Part shown: in pieces, positions 31,263 through 40,920 of the stretch
Layout of the letters: each line of letters starts with the position of its first letter
Numbering within the stretch: the stretch's first letter is position 1
From: Glycomyces xiaoerkulensis
GTDB taxonomy: Bacteria; Actinomycetota; Actinomycetes; Mycobacteriales; Micromonosporaceae
Assembly (NCBI RefSeq): GCF_002798405.1
Contig: NZ_PGGV01000012.1
Span: 1 to 64,000 of the forward strand
Length of the DNA: 64,000 nt
Reading direction: 5' to 3'
Position numbers and translations under genes: made by a program
Notes under the pieces: generated by a model
Told to the model about the DNA's origin: nothing
The model's database searches: none
The model's input: only the letters and a program-made list of their open reading frames with translations

Positions 31263-33287
31263 ATGGCCACGACGCTCATGCGCAATACTGCGCCTCGCGA
31301 GCATCCGGGCCGGTACTACGGCTTCATCGCCGCCGTCGCCGTCTGCGCGGTCACGGCCGCGACGGCCGTGACGGCGACCGCCGGCGCTCCCGCCGGGGGC
31401 TGGTTGAACGTGCCGTTCGCGTTCTGGCTGACCGCCGGTCTCGCGCTGGCCGCCGAGCTCCGACCCACGCGCTGGGGCGGCCTGTGGATGTCGCCGATCG
31501 CCTCGATCTTCGTCGTCTACGTCCTGGCCACGATGGTCACCTGGGGTTTTCTCCCGGCCCTGGTGGTCCAGTCCGGCGCGCTGGTGGTGCTCGGGATCCA
31601 GATCAGCTCCTCCGTTTGGAGGGGCGTTTACAACGTCTCCCAGATGGCGCTGGCCCTGTGCGCGGCCTGGCTGGTGTGGAGCGCAGTCGGCGGCGGGGTC
31701 TGGGAGAGCTCGGTGCCGCAACTGCTCGGCATCTTCGCGGCCGGGGCCGCCTGGACGGTGACCAGCTCCAGCATGGTCGCGCTGATGATGCGGCTGCGCG
31801 TCGGCGGCACCTGGAGCGAGTACGCCTGGCAGTGGCTCAAGAGCGAGTGGGCCCTGCGGCTCACCCAGACCGCGATCGCGCCGATCCTGGCCACGGCCGC
31901 CATGACCTCCTGGTGGCTGGTGGCGGCCTCGGCGATCCCGATCTTCAGCGTCTACCGCATCCTCCAGACCGCGGCCGAGCGCGAACGCGAGGCCGACCGG
32001 GACCCGCTCACGGGCCTGCTCAACCGCAAGGGCCTCCAGCAGGCCGTCGAGGCCAAGGCCACCGACGCCGCCGAGACCGGCACCACGGCGACGGTGATGG
32101 TCCTCGACCTCGACCGCTTCGCCGACATCAACTCCGCGCTCGGCCACGACGTGGGTGACCAGGTGCTGGTCGAGCTGGCCGACCGGTTCGCGGCCGACAA
32201 GCCGCCCGGCAAGGCCATCGCGCGCCTCGGGGGCGACGAGTTCGGGTTCGTCTGGAGCGAGCTCGACGGCATGACCGACCCGCTCGAGTGCGCCCGCGAG
32301 ATCCGCGCCCGCCTCGACAAGCCGATCGTGATCGACGAGGTCAGCATCGAGGTCGACGGCTCGGTCGGCATCGCGGTCTTCCCCAAGGACGGCGAGGACT
32401 TCCACACCCTGTTCCGCCACGCCGACATCGCCATGGACGAGTCGAAGAAGCGGGCGGCGAGCTTCACCCGCTACGCGCCCGAGTTCGACCACCACTCGCC
32501 CGAGCGGCTCATGCTGCTGGGCGACCTGCGCCGCGCGCTGGACGAGCCGGGCGCGCCCGGGGTGAACCTCTACTACCAGCCGCAGGTGTGCCTGTCCACC
32601 GACGAGGTGATCGGCGCCGAGGCGCTGCTGCGGTACCACCACCCCGTGCGCGGGATGGTCAACCCCTCCGAGATCATCGCGACCGCCGAGCACTCCTCGG
32701 TGATGCGGATGCTCACCGAGCGAGTGGTCGACATCGCCCTGTGCCGGTTGCGAAGCTGGAACGAGGCCGGCTACAACCTGCGCATGGCCGTCAACGTCAG
32801 CGTCCGCGACCTGCAGTCCCCGGGCTTCACCGACTTCCTGACCGAACGGATCGCCGCCTACGGCGTCGACGCGTCCAAGCTCCAGCTCGAGATCACCGAG
32901 TCGGCGCTCATGGCCGACCCCCGGCGGGTGGTCGACAACGTGCAGCGCCTGGCCGACCTGGGCCTGGGCATCAGCCTCGACGACTTCGGCACGGGCTTCT
33001 CCTCGATGCAGCATCTGCGGCGGCTCCCGGTCACCGAGATCAAGATCGACAAGACCTTCGTGACCACCCTGGTCGACTGCCAGGACAACGCCGCGATCGT
33101 GTTCTCCACGATCGACCTGGGGCGGGCCCTGGACGTCGCGGTGGTCGCCGAGGGCGTGGAGGACGAGAAGGTCCGCAAGCAGCTCGAGGGCTGGGGCTGC
33201 CACGCCGCCCAGGGCTGGCACTTCGCCAAGCCGATGAGCGCCGACGACTTCGACCGCTGGCTCGCCGGCCACCGCCGCGGGCGCTGA
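31263..33287 (+). CDS. Membrane GGDEF-EAL protein, cyclic-di-GMP turnover
   Basis: 674 residues. About six N-terminal helices (20-235) form a membrane sensor. A GGDEF domain with an intact ARLGGDEFGF motif predicts diguanylate cyclase activity. An EAL domain follows with GAEALLRY, NVSVRDLQSPGF, LQLEITESALM, DDFGTGFSSM and EGVEDE, so the metal-binding phosphodiesterase residues look complete. A protein of this kind sits between ligA and gatCAB in streptomycetes as well, where c-di-GMP controls development. The balance of the two activities cannot be read from sequence. Confidence 0.93.
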   Translation: MATTLMRNTAPREHPGRYYGFIAAVAVCAVTAATAVTATAGAPAGGWLNVPFAFWLTAGLALAAELRPTRWGGLWMSPIASIFVVYVLATMVTWGFLPALVVQSGALVVLGIQISSSVWRGVYNVSQMALALCAAWLVWSAVGGGVWESSVPQLLGIFAAGAAWTVTSSSMVALMMRLRVGGTWSEYAWQWLKSEWALRLTQTAIAPILATAAMTSWWLVAASAIPIFSVYRILQTAAEREREADRDPLTGLLNRKGLQQAVEAKATDAAETGTTATVMVLDLDRFADINSALGHDVGDQVLVELADRFAADKPPGKAIARLGGDEFGFVWSELDGMTDPLECAREIRARLDKPIVIDEVSIEVDGSVGIAVFPKDGEDFHTLFRHADIAMDESKKRAASFTRYAPEFDHHSPERLMLLGDLRRALDEPGAPGVNLYYQPQVCLSTDEVIGAEALLRYHHPVRGMVNPSEIIATAEHSSVMRMLTERVVDIALCRLRSWNEAGYNLRMAVNVSVRDLQSPGFTDFLTERIAAYGVDASKLQLEITESALMADPRRVVDNVQRLADLGLGISLDDFGTGFSSMQHLRRLPVTEIKIDKTFVTTLVDCQDNAAIVFSTIDLGRALDVAVVAEGVEDEKVRKQLEGWGCHAAQGWHFAKPMSADDFDRWLAGHRRGR

Positions 33288-33357
33288 GGGCGCCCGTCAC
33301 CGCCGTGGCCCGCTCCGGATCTTCAAATTGTCGGTGCGACGTGCAAAGCTGGCGGTC

Positions 33358-34317
33358 ATGAACGACGTGCTGCAGTCCTTCGAGCCGCACCGCCGGGAGC
33401 TGTGCGCCTACACCTACAGGATGCTCGGTTCCTCCTTCGAGGCCGAAGACGCCGTCCAGGAGACGTTCACCCGCGCCTGGAACGCCCACGACACCTTCGA
33501 GGGCCGATCGAGCCTGCGCTCGTGGCTCTACCGGATCGCCACCAACGTCTGCCTCGACATGCTCAAGGGCCCGCAGCGCCGGGCCCGCCCCATGGACCTG
33601 GCCCCGGCCTCGGAAGCCGGCTCGCCGCTGCCGGCGCCCGAACCCGACTACGTGTGGGTCGAGCCGATCCCCGACGCGATGGCCTTCGGCGCCGACCCGG
33701 CCGAGGCCGCCGCCGCCAAGGAGACGCTGCGGCTGGCCTTCGTCGCCGCCGTCCAGCACCTGCCCGCCCGGCAGCGGGCCGTCATGCTGATGCGCGAGGT
33801 CCTCCGCTTCTCGGCCCAGGAGACCGCCGAAACGCTCGGGCTGAGCCCGGCCAGCGTCAACAGCGCCCTGCAGCGGGCCCGCTCCACGATCGAGAACCTC
33901 CACCCCTCGCCGACCGACGGCTCCCAGGCCCCCGACGAGGACCTGCGGCGCCTGGCCGACGACTACATGACCGCCTTCCAGTCCTACGACATGAAGGCCA
34001 TCACCGACCTGCTCCACCACGACGTGGCGTTCTCCATGCCGCCGATCCCCATGTGGATCCAGGGCCCGGACGCGGTGGTCGAGTTCCTGCTGGGCACCGG
34101 CTCGGCCTGCCGCGACTCGCGGCTGGTCCCGATCGGCGCCAACGGGCTGCCCGCCTTCGGCCACTACAAGCCGAGCGAGGAGCCGGGCGTCTGGTCGCCC
34201 TGGTCGGTCACGGTCCTGGAGATCGCCGACGGCGCCATTGCCGGACTCAACTTCTTCCTGGACACTCCGCGCCTGTTCCCGCTGTTCGGCCTGCCGAACG
34301 AATACCGCGAATCCTAG
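33358..34317 (+). CDS. ECF sigma factor with SnoaL-like C-terminal domain
   Basis: 319 residues. Sigma region 2: RMLGSSFEAEDAVQETFTRAW; region 4: ARQRAVMLMREVLRFSAQETAETLGLSPASVNSALQRARSTI, quoted here only to locate it (about 135-180). The C-terminal 120 residues form an NTF2/SnoaL-like fold (MPPIPMWIQGPDAVVEFL), as in SigG/SigJ-type ECF factors that lack a classical anti-sigma partner and are thought to be autoregulated by this domain. ATG 33358 follows a possible -10 (AAAGCT) by seven bases, so it may be leaderless. Confidence 0.9.
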   Translation: MNDVLQSFEPHRRELCAYTYRMLGSSFEAEDAVQETFTRAWNAHDTFEGRSSLRSWLYRIATNVCLDMLKGPQRRARPMDLAPASEAGSPLPAPEPDYVWVEPIPDAMAFGADPAEAAAAKETLRLAFVAAVQHLPARQRAVMLMREVLRFSAQETAETLGLSPASVNSALQRARSTIENLHPSPTDGSQAPDEDLRRLADDYMTAFQSYDMKAITDLLHHDVAFSMPPIPMWIQGPDAVVEFLLGTGSACRDSRLVPIGANGLPAFGHYKPSEEPGVWSPWSVTVLEIADGAIAGLNFFLDTPRLFPLFGLPNEYRES

Positions 34318-34327
34318 GGACAGCGGC

Positions 34328-34356
34328 GCGGCCGCCCCGCATCGCGGGGCGGCCGC
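34328..34356. terminator. Bidirectional hairpin terminator
   Basis: Perfect 13-bp stem GCGGCCGCCCCGC/GCGGGGCGGCCGC with an ATC loop between the convergent sigma factor and VOC genes. Confidence 0.8.
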
Positions 34357-34375
34357 GGTTTCCCGGTATCGCCGG

Positions 34376-34795
34376 TCAGGAGCCGGGGTAGTCCATCCAG
34401 AACGGTTCCCACTGATGACCGTCCGGGTCGAGGAACGTGCGCCCGTGCATCCCGACCTGCTCTTCCTGCTCACGGCGGTCCGGTTTGGACTGCTCCTCCG
34501 AGCCGCCGGCCTTCACCGCCCGCTCGGTCAGTTCGTCTACCTCGTCCTTGCTCTGCAGCGCCAGTGCGTAGGCCGCGCCCGAGAACGCCCGGGTGTCGGC
34601 GATCGGCCGCTCGGCGAAGGTCGTGTAGAACTCCCTGGTGAGCAGCATCAGGCAGATGTTGTCGTCCACCACCACGCACGCGGCGTTCGCGTCGGTGAAG
34701 TCCGGATTGATCGACCAGCCCAGCGCCTCGTAGAACGCCTTGGAGCGGTCGAGGTCCTGCACCGGCAGGTTCACGAAGATCATCTTTCCGGCCAT
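34376..34795 (-). CDS. VOC/glyoxalase-superfamily protein
   Basis: 139 residues. Opens MAGKMIFVNLPVQDLDRSKAFYEALGW, the standard VOC start, and ends with TFLDPDGHQWEPFWMD, where Glu near the C-terminus is a usual metal ligand. The likely role is a small metal-dependent lyase, dioxygenase or binding protein; the substrate is unknown. Cytosolic. Confidence 0.88.
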   Translation of the reverse strand: MAGKMIFVNLPVQDLDRSKAFYEALGWSINPDFTDANAACVVVDDNICLMLLTREFYTTFAERPIADTRAFSGAAYALALQSKDEVDELTERAVKAGGSEEQSKPDRREQEEQVGMHGRTFLDPDGHQWEPFWMDYPGS

Positions 34796-35075
34796 GAGCG
34801 CTTCCCCTTCTGCTTCGGTCGCTACACCAATGCAGACGAGGCCCCCGTCGCCGATTCATCGCTCGCGCGGTGAAGAGTCCTCCGACCGTCCGTCGACCGC
34901 TCACCGACCGCTCATCGCAGGCCCGCCGCAAGAACCGGGCGTCCAGCGACGCGCATCACATCGGCGCTTCTCAACGTCCCTCGCGCGCCTTAACTTCCTT
35001 GTCAAAGCACGTCACCGTGTCGACACGCGCCAGACGCCCCCGCGGCACGGCAACCCCTTCAAGGAGGAAGGTCTG

Positions 35076-35435
35076 ATGGCTACAACCCCCATGCGCGACG
35101 GCCCACCGCCCGATGTGACCGATGAAGACTTGGCGGCGATGCACGACGACCCGCGGTTCGTCGACCTCAAGCGCCGCCTGTTCCGCTTCATTGTGCCCGC
35201 CACCGTCGTGTTCTTCGCCTGGTACTTCCTGTACGCCCTCATGTCGGCCTACGCACGCGACTTCATGGGCACCGTCCTGTTCGGCAACATCAACGTGGCG
35301 CTCGTGTTCGGCCTGCTGCAGTTCATCTCCACGTTCGGTATCGCCTGGGCGTACTCCCGCTACGCGGCCCGGCAATACGACCCGCAGGCCCAGGAACTCC
35401 ACGACGAGATCCACTACGGAGGCGAAGCCCGATGA
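35076..35435 (+). CDS. DUF485 membrane protein, companion of the acetate symporter
   Basis: 119 residues with two helices (about 37-60 and 70-95). It has the DUF485 pattern RLFRFIVPATVVFFAWYFLY and INVALVFGLLQFISTFGIAW. DUF485 proteins are nearly always encoded just before ActP-type symporters. ATG 35076 follows AAGGAGGAAGG. Its stop overlaps the start of the symporter gene by 4 bp. Confidence 0.92.
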   Translation: MATTPMRDGPPPDVTDEDLAAMHDDPRFVDLKRRLFRFIVPATVVFFAWYFLYALMSAYARDFMGTVLFGNINVALVFGLLQFISTFGIAWAYSRYAARQYDPQAQELHDEIHYGGEAR

Positions 35436-37111
35436 ACCTCCTCGCACAAGAGGCCGGCACCGGCCGCACCCTCACGTTCACGCTGTTCCTGGTGATGGTG
35501 GCCGCCACCATCGGCATCACCGTCTGGGCCCGCCGCCACACCCGCAACGCCACCGACTTCCACTCCGGCGGTCGCGGCTTCCGGCCCTGGCAGAACGGGT
35601 TCGCGATCGCGTCCGACTACATGTCGGCCGCCTCGTTCCTCGGTATCGCCGGCGCCATCGCCCTGTCGGGTTACGACGGCTTCCTCTACTCGATCGGCTT
35701 CCTCGTGGCCTGGCTGGTCGCGCTGCTCCTCGTGGCCGAGCTGCTGCGCAACTCCGGCCGGTTCACGATGGCCGACGTGCTGTCGTTCCGCATGCGCCAG
35801 CGCCCGGTGAGGACCGCCGCCGCCATCTCCACCATGAGCGTCTCGGTGTTCTACCTGATCGCCCAGATGGTCGGCGCCGGCGCGCTCATCGCGCTCCTGC
35901 TGGGCATCCGCGAGGGCGAGACCTTCCTGGGCATGAACGCCGACGTCGCGTCCAACGCCGGCATCATCCTGGTCGGCCTGCTGATGATCCTCTACGTCGC
36001 CCTGGGCGGCATGAAGGGCACCACCTGGGTCCAGATCGTCCAGGCCTGCGTGCTCCTCGGCGGGGCCGCGATCCTGGCACTCATGGTGCTGGTCGAATAC
36101 AACTTCAACATCTCCGGACTGCTCGGCGACGCGGCCGAGGCGTCGGGAGCCGGCAGCGCCTTCCTCGAACCCGGGCTCCGCTTCGGGGCCGAGGTGCCGG
36201 GCGACCCGACGCAGACGATGTGGAACAAGCTCGACTTCATCAGCCTCGCGCTGGCCCTGGTGCTCGGCACCGCGGGCCTGCCCCACATCCTCATCCGCTT
36301 CTACACCGTCCCGGACTCGAAGTCGGCCCGCAAATCGGTCAACTGGGGCATCGGCCTGATCGGATCGTTCTACCTGCTCACGCTGGTGCTCGGCTTCGGA
36401 GCGGCCGCCATGGTCGGCGCGGAGGCGATCACGGCGCAGAACAGCGCCGGCAATACCGCCGCGCCCCAATTGGCCCAGTCGGCCGGCGAGAGTATAGCCG
36501 GATCGACCTTCGGAGCGGTGATGCTCGCGATCATCGCCTCGGCGGCGTTCGCGGCCATCCTCTCGACCGTGGCCGGGCTGGTGATCGCCTCGTCGTCGTC
36601 GCTGGCGCACGACCTGTACAACAGCGTCTTCCGGCGCGGCACCGCCTCCGACAGGGAAGAAGTGGTGTTCGCCCGGATCGCCGCCATCGGCGTCGGCGTC
36701 GTCGCGATCATCCTGGCGATCTTCGCCCAGCGGCTGAACGTGGCGTTCCTGGTGGCCCTGGCGTTCGCGGTCGCGGCGTCGGCGAACTTCCCCACCTTGC
36801 TGCTCAGCCTGTTCTGGAAACGCTTCAACACCGCCGGAGCAGTGGCGGGGATCTACGGCGGACTCGCGTCCGCCATCGGACTGGTGGTCTTCTCGCCGGT
36901 CTTCTCCAGCACTCCCAACTCGCTGCTCGGCGAGGGTGTCGACATCGCCTGGTTCCCGATGTCGAACCCCGGCTTGGTGTCAATCCCGCTCGGACTCGTC
37001 TGTGCCGTGGTCGGTACGTTGATGAGCTCCGAAACCCGACCGGACCGGTTCGCCACTCTCCAAGTACGGGCCCTCACCGGTGCCGGCTCGGAGCGGGCCG
37101 TTCGGCACTGA
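35432..37111 (+). CDS. actP: Cation/acetate symporter (ActP-like, SSS family)
   Basis: 559 residues, about 13 helices. The SSS signature region is present (ATDFHSGGRGFRPWQNGFAI, then ASDYMSAASFLGIAG), together with GLPHILIRFYTVPDSKSARKS and a conserved SSSSLAHDLYN. The family imports acetate, pyruvate or propionate with Na+ or H+. Coupled to the DUF485 gene; followed after 107 bp by a two-component system that probably controls uptake. Confidence 0.92.
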   Translation: MNLLAQEAGTGRTLTFTLFLVMVAATIGITVWARRHTRNATDFHSGGRGFRPWQNGFAIASDYMSAASFLGIAGAIALSGYDGFLYSIGFLVAWLVALLLVAELLRNSGRFTMADVLSFRMRQRPVRTAAAISTMSVSVFYLIAQMVGAGALIALLLGIREGETFLGMNADVASNAGIILVGLLMILYVALGGMKGTTWVQIVQACVLLGGAAILALMVLVEYNFNISGLLGDAAEASGAGSAFLEPGLRFGAEVPGDPTQTMWNKLDFISLALALVLGTAGLPHILIRFYTVPDSKSARKSVNWGIGLIGSFYLLTLVLGFGAAAMVGAEAITAQNSAGNTAAPQLAQSAGESIAGSTFGAVMLAIIASAAFAAILSTVAGLVIASSSSLAHDLYNSVFRRGTASDREEVVFARIAAIGVGVVAIILAIFAQRLNVAFLVALAFAVAASANFPTLLLSLFWKRFNTAGAVAGIYGGLASAIGLVVFSPVFSSTPNSLLGEGVDIAWFPMSNPGLVSIPLGLVCAVVGTLMSSETRPDRFATLQVRALTGAGSERAVRH

Positions 37112-37206
37112 GCCGCTTCCGCGGGGAGGGTCTAACCCTCGGCCCTCCCCGCACTCCCATGCCCGGACCGCGCCCCGGCGCCCGTCAGGAGACGTGTGCG
37201 CCACGT

Positions 37207-37212
37207 TACAGT
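37207..37212 (+). promoter_or_regulatory. -10 box of the histidine kinase gene (leaderless)
   Basis: TACAGT, then TGGCGG, then the GTG at 37219. No Shine-Dalgarno sequence is present. No strong -35 is visible. Confidence 0.55.
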
Positions 37213-37218
37213 TGGCGG

Positions 37219-38280
37219 GTGATCGCCCGATCCCCGCAGCAGTTCCGGCGCCGAGGCGCCGGGGCCGCGACCCTCGCCGCCCTGCGGCTCAGTCGCCAGG
37301 TCAGCGAGGCCCTCGCCGACGGCCTCGGCGGCAAACGCTGCCCAGAGGCCGTCCGGCGGCTCGGCCGCCTCGTCGGCGCCGACGCCGTCGCCCTCGCCGA
37401 CTGCGACCGCGTCATCGCAAGCTGGGGCCGGCTCGACAACACCAAGACCGCCCAGATCCTCGCCGAAACCCTCGACGAACTCGAACCGGTCACCGACCCG
37501 CCCCTCCGCGCCGCCCCCCTCATCGTCTCCGGCGACCTCGCCGGCTGCCTCATCCTCTCCGGCGACATCGGCCACGCCGAGCTCACCGAGACCGCCCACC
37601 TGGTCTCCGCCGCCCTCGACCACGCCGAACTCGACCGCTCCCGCGAACGGATCGCCGCCGCCGACCTGCGCACCCTCCGCGCCCAGATCTCGCCCCACTT
37701 CATGCACAACGCGCTGGCCGCCATCAGCGCCCACACCCGCACCGACCCCGAACGCGCCCGCGAACTGCTCTCGGACTTCTCCGACTACCTGCGCTACTCC
37801 TTCGCCGCCACCGGCGACTACGCCACCGTCGCCGACGAGCTCCAAGCCGTGCAGACCTACCTCGAACTCCAGCGCGCCCGCTTCGACGACCGCCTCGACA
37901 TCACCGTGCAGATAGCCCCGGAAGTCCTGCCCGTGCCCATCCCGTTCCTGGTCGTCCAGCCCATCGTCGAGAACGCCGTCCGCCACGGCTTCGAATCCAA
38001 GCGCGGAGTCGGCCACATAGCGGTCCGCGGCTTCTCCGAAGGACCGCTGTGCATCATAGAAGTGGAAGACGACGGCGCCGGCATGGAACCCGACCAGGCC
38101 AAAGCCGTCCTCATCGGCAGCCACGAAGGTACCGACGGGATCGGCCTGGCCAACGTCGACCGCCGCCTCCGCGCCGTCTACGGACCCGAATACGGCCTCT
38201 GGCTCGACACCGCCCCCGGCGAGGGCACCAAGGCCACCATCCGCATACCCCGCTACGCCCGAGGAGTCCACGCCCTATGA
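37219..38280 (+). CDS. LytS-type sensor histidine kinase without membrane segments
   Basis: 353 residues. A GAF-like N-terminal domain (about 40-140) precedes the His_kinase domain with phosphoacceptor His160 in QISPHFMHNALAAIS, a variant of the usual PHFLFNAL. The ATPase has the N-box PIVENAVRHGFE, G1 DDGAGM and G2 GIGLANVDRRLRAVYG. No transmembrane helix or signal peptide, so it must sense an internal signal or contact a membrane partner, plausibly one of the flanking symporters. Its stop overlaps the regulator start by 4 bp. Confidence 0.9.
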   Translation: MIARSPQQFRRRGAGAATLAALRLSRQVSEALADGLGGKRCPEAVRRLGRLVGADAVALADCDRVIASWGRLDNTKTAQILAETLDELEPVTDPPLRAAPLIVSGDLAGCLILSGDIGHAELTETAHLVSAALDHAELDRSRERIAAADLRTLRAQISPHFMHNALAAISAHTRTDPERARELLSDFSDYLRYSFAATGDYATVADELQAVQTYLELQRARFDDRLDITVQIAPEVLPVPIPFLVVQPIVENAVRHGFESKRGVGHIAVRGFSEGPLCIIEVEDDGAGMEPDQAKAVLIGSHEGTDGIGLANVDRRLRAVYGPEYGLWLDTAPGEGTKATIRIPRYARGVHAL

Positions 38281-39035
38281 AGCGCCTCCGCGTCCTCGTC
38301 GTCGAAGACGAACCGTCCACCCGCACCGAGCTCGCCGGCAGGCTCGCCGAGCTGCCCGCGGTCGACGACGTCGTATGCGCCGAGGGCGGCGACGAAGCCG
38401 TCCGGCTCCTCGGCGGGGGCACCTTCGACGCCGCGTTCCTCGACATCGCCATGCCGGGGCTCGACGGCATGGACGTCGCCCGCATCCTCGCCCGCCTGTC
38501 CCGCCCGCCCGCACTGGTCTTCGTGACCGCCTACGAAAGCCACGCCGTCGAAGCGTTCGGACTGGGAGCGGTCGACTACCTGCTCAAGCCCTTCCGGCCC
38601 GAGCGGCTCGCCGAAGCGGTCGCCCGCATCGACAACCAGCGGCGCGGCGGCCCCGCACCCTCCGGCGAGGCCGCCGACGACCTGGCCGTCGTCCAAGTCG
38701 AACTCGCCGGACGCACGGTCTTCATCCGCCGCGACGACATCGCCTTCGTCGAAGCCCACGGCGACTACGTCCGCCTCCACATCGGCGAGGACTCCCACCT
38801 GCTGCGGCAGTCCCTGTCCTACCTCGAACAGGTCTGGGAAAGCGCCGGATTCGTCCGCGCCCACCGCTCCTACCTGGTGAACCTCGCCTCCGTCGCCGAA
38901 CTGCGCGTCACCTCCACCGCCGGCCTGGTCGCCGTCACCGAATCCGGAGAGGTCCCGGTCAGCCGCCGCCACTCCAGGCTGCTGCGCGAGCGCCTGCTCG
39001 AAGCGGCCCGGACCCAGGACCGGAGCCGCCCGTGA
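38277..39035 (+). CDS. LytTR-family response regulator
   Basis: 252 residues. Receiver domain: acidic pocket VVEDEP, phosphoacceptor Asp in FLDIAMPGLDGMD, Thr in VFVTAYE, Lys in LLKPFRPE. LytTR DNA-binding domain from about residue 140: IAFVEAHGDYVRLHI, FVRAHRSYLVNL and VPVSRRHSRLLRERL. It works with the upstream kinase and probably regulates the flanking transporter genes. LytTR sites are usually paired direct repeats; I did not find a clear pair. Confidence 0.93.
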   Translation: MKRLRVLVVEDEPSTRTELAGRLAELPAVDDVVCAEGGDEAVRLLGGGTFDAAFLDIAMPGLDGMDVARILARLSRPPALVFVTAYESHAVEAFGLGAVDYLLKPFRPERLAEAVARIDNQRRGGPAPSGEAADDLAVVQVELAGRTVFIRRDDIAFVEAHGDYVRLHIGEDSHLLRQSLSYLEQVWESAGFVRAHRSYLVNLASVAELRVTSTAGLVAVTESGEVPVSRRHSRLLRERLLEAARTQDRSRP

Positions 39036-39063
39036 AGCCAGCCCCCGACCGGAACCCACGCCG

Positions 39064-39402
39064 ATGAACCAGCGAGTGCGCATCACCAGCCCCCAGACCC
39101 GCCTGGCACTGCGCCGCAAGACCGACGCGATGCGGCGGGTCAACCACAAGGCCGGCCGCCCCCCGATCGCCTCCACCGCGATCGACATGGCCGGCGCCGA
39201 ACGCGCCCTGCGCCGCCAGCGCCGCCTCGCCCTCCGCACCGCGCTCCTCCTCGGCGCCGTCCTCGGCGCCCTCCTGCTCGCCTCGGCCCTCGTCTCCGGC
39301 CTCCTCGGCTGGGCGGTGCTCTTCTTCGCCCCCTACCCGCTGCTGCTGGCGCTGGCGGCCGGCCACGTCCGCCGCGCCGAACAGATCGAGGCGGACTCCT
39401 GA
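39064..39402 (+). CDS. Small membrane protein upstream of the second symporter
   Basis: 112 residues. A basic N-terminal half (RLALRRKTDAMRRVNHKAGR) and two helices (about 58-80 and 83-100). It occupies the place of the DUF485 protein in the first symporter pair and overlaps the next start by one base, so it is probably an accessory subunit. No family recognised. Confidence 0.75.
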   Translation: MNQRVRITSPQTRLALRRKTDAMRRVNHKAGRPPIASTAIDMAGAERALRRQRRLALRTALLLGAVLGALLLASALVSGLLGWAVLFFAPYPLLLALAAGHVRRAEQIEADS

Positions 39403-40910
39403 TGCTGGGCCTCGCCGCGATCGGCCTGGTGGTCCTCAGCAGCGTCGTCATCGGCGTCTGGGGCGTGCGCGCCGCGCGATCGACCCCGGACTTCCTGGTG
39501 GCCTCCCGGCGGATCGTCCCCGGCTGGAACGCGATGGCCATCGCCGGCGAGTACGTCTCGGCCGCTTCGGTCCTCGGACTGGCCGGGCTCCTGGTCAAGA
39601 ACGGCGTGGGCGCGATGTGGTACGCCGTCGGCTTCACCGCCGGCTACGTCCTGGTCGCGGCCCTGGTCGCCGGCCCGATGCGCCGCAGCGGCGCCTACAC
39701 CGTCCCCGATTTCGCCGAGTACCGGCTCGGGTCCCTGCGCATCAGGCGCATGTGCGGCCTGGTGGTACTGGTGATCATGCTGCTGTACCTGGTCCCGCAG
39801 TTCAAGGCCGCCGGAGCCGTCCTCGAACTGACCAGCGGCATCCCCTACTGGGTCGGCGTGGTCGGCTCGGGCCTGGTCGTCTCCTCGGCGATCACGGTGG
39901 GCGGCATGCGGTCGGCCACCTACGTGCAGGCGTTCCACTACCTGCTCAAACTCGCCTTCGTCGCCGTGCCGGCCCTGTTCCTGGTATTCCTGGCCGGGCC
40001 CGAGCGCCGCGGGGCCGCGGTCGACCCGATCGGGGTGGACCCGAACTGGACCCGGCCGCTGCTCGACATCGACAACTCCGGGCACCCGGTGCTGACCACG
40101 CTGTCGGTCCTGGTCGCGACCACCCTCGGGGCGATGGGGCTCCCGCACGTGGTGATGCGCTTCCACACCGTCGCCGGGGCCCGGTCGGCCCGCCGAGTCG
40201 CGGTGAGCGTGATCGTCCTGCTCGGCCTCTTCTACCTGTTCCCGATCGTCTACGGCCTCCTCGGCCAAGTCGTGGCCCCCAATCCCGACGAGAGCGACGT
40301 GGTCACGCTCCTGGTCCCGGGCAAGATCGCCCCCGGCACGATCGGCACGGTGCTCACCGCGCTGGTGGCGGCCGGCGCCTTCGCGGCCTTCCTGTCGACC
40401 TCCTCGGGCCTGCTGCTGGCGCTGGCGGGCGGCCTCTCGCACGACCTGTTCGGCGGCTCGCTGTCCCGCCTGCGGCTCGGCGTCGTCCTCGGCACCGGCC
40501 TGGCGGTCGCGCTGGCCCTCCCGGCGGCGGACGTCGACATCAACGTCCTGGTCGGATGGGCGTTCGCGGTGGCGGCCTCGACGTTCTGCCCGTTGCTGGC
40601 CCTCGGCATCTGGTGGCGGGGACTGACCGCGACCGGCGCGACCGTGGGCCTGCTCATCGGCGCCGGCGCCTCGACCGGTTCGGCCCTGACCTCGGTATTC
40701 CTCGACCTGGAGAGCGGAGTGGTGTCGATCCTGCTGTCACAGCCGGCCATCTGGACCGTCCCGCTGGCGTTCGCCGCGATGGCCCTGGCCTCGCGCCCCG
40801 GGTCGGTCTCCGAATGGGCCGACGAATCGGTCCTGCGCCTCCACCTGCCGGTCCGGTCGGGCTCCGCGACGCCCGATAAATCATTCGACTCCGTGGGCGG
40901 AACCGGCTAG
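39402..40910 (+). CDS. Second sodium:solute symporter (SSS family)
   Basis: 502 residues, about 13 helices. Family features: TPDFLVASRRIVPGWNAMAIAGEYVSAASV (quoted in pieces), GAYTVPDFAEYRLGS, MGLPHVVMRFHTVAGARSARR and SSGLLLALAGGLSHDLFG. Related to the first symporter and likely to carry a similar short-chain monocarboxylate. The promoter of the erm leader peptide overlaps its last codons. Confidence 0.88.
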   Translation: MLGLAAIGLVVLSSVVIGVWGVRAARSTPDFLVASRRIVPGWNAMAIAGEYVSAASVLGLAGLLVKNGVGAMWYAVGFTAGYVLVAALVAGPMRRSGAYTVPDFAEYRLGSLRIRRMCGLVVLVIMLLYLVPQFKAAGAVLELTSGIPYWVGVVGSGLVVSSAITVGGMRSATYVQAFHYLLKLAFVAVPALFLVFLAGPERRGAAVDPIGVDPNWTRPLLDIDNSGHPVLTTLSVLVATTLGAMGLPHVVMRFHTVAGARSARRVAVSVIVLLGLFYLFPIVYGLLGQVVAPNPDESDVVTLLVPGKIAPGTIGTVLTALVAAGAFAAFLSTSSGLLLALAGGLSHDLFGGSLSRLRLGVVLGTGLAVALALPAADVDINVLVGWAFAVAASTFCPLLALGIWWRGLTATGATVGLLIGAGASTGSALTSVFLDLESGVVSILLSQPAIWTVPLAFAAMALASRPGSVSEWADESVLRLHLPVRSGSATPDKSFDSVGGTG

Positions 40911-40913
40911 CCT
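40884..40913 (+). promoter_or_regulatory. Promoter of the erm leader transcript
   Basis: TTCGAC (40884-40889), 18-bp spacer, TAGCCT (40908-40913), then seven bases to the ATG of the leader peptide. Transcription is predicted to start at the leader ATG. It overlaps the 3' end of the symporter gene. Confidence 0.6.
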
Positions 40914-40920
40914 CTCGGCC

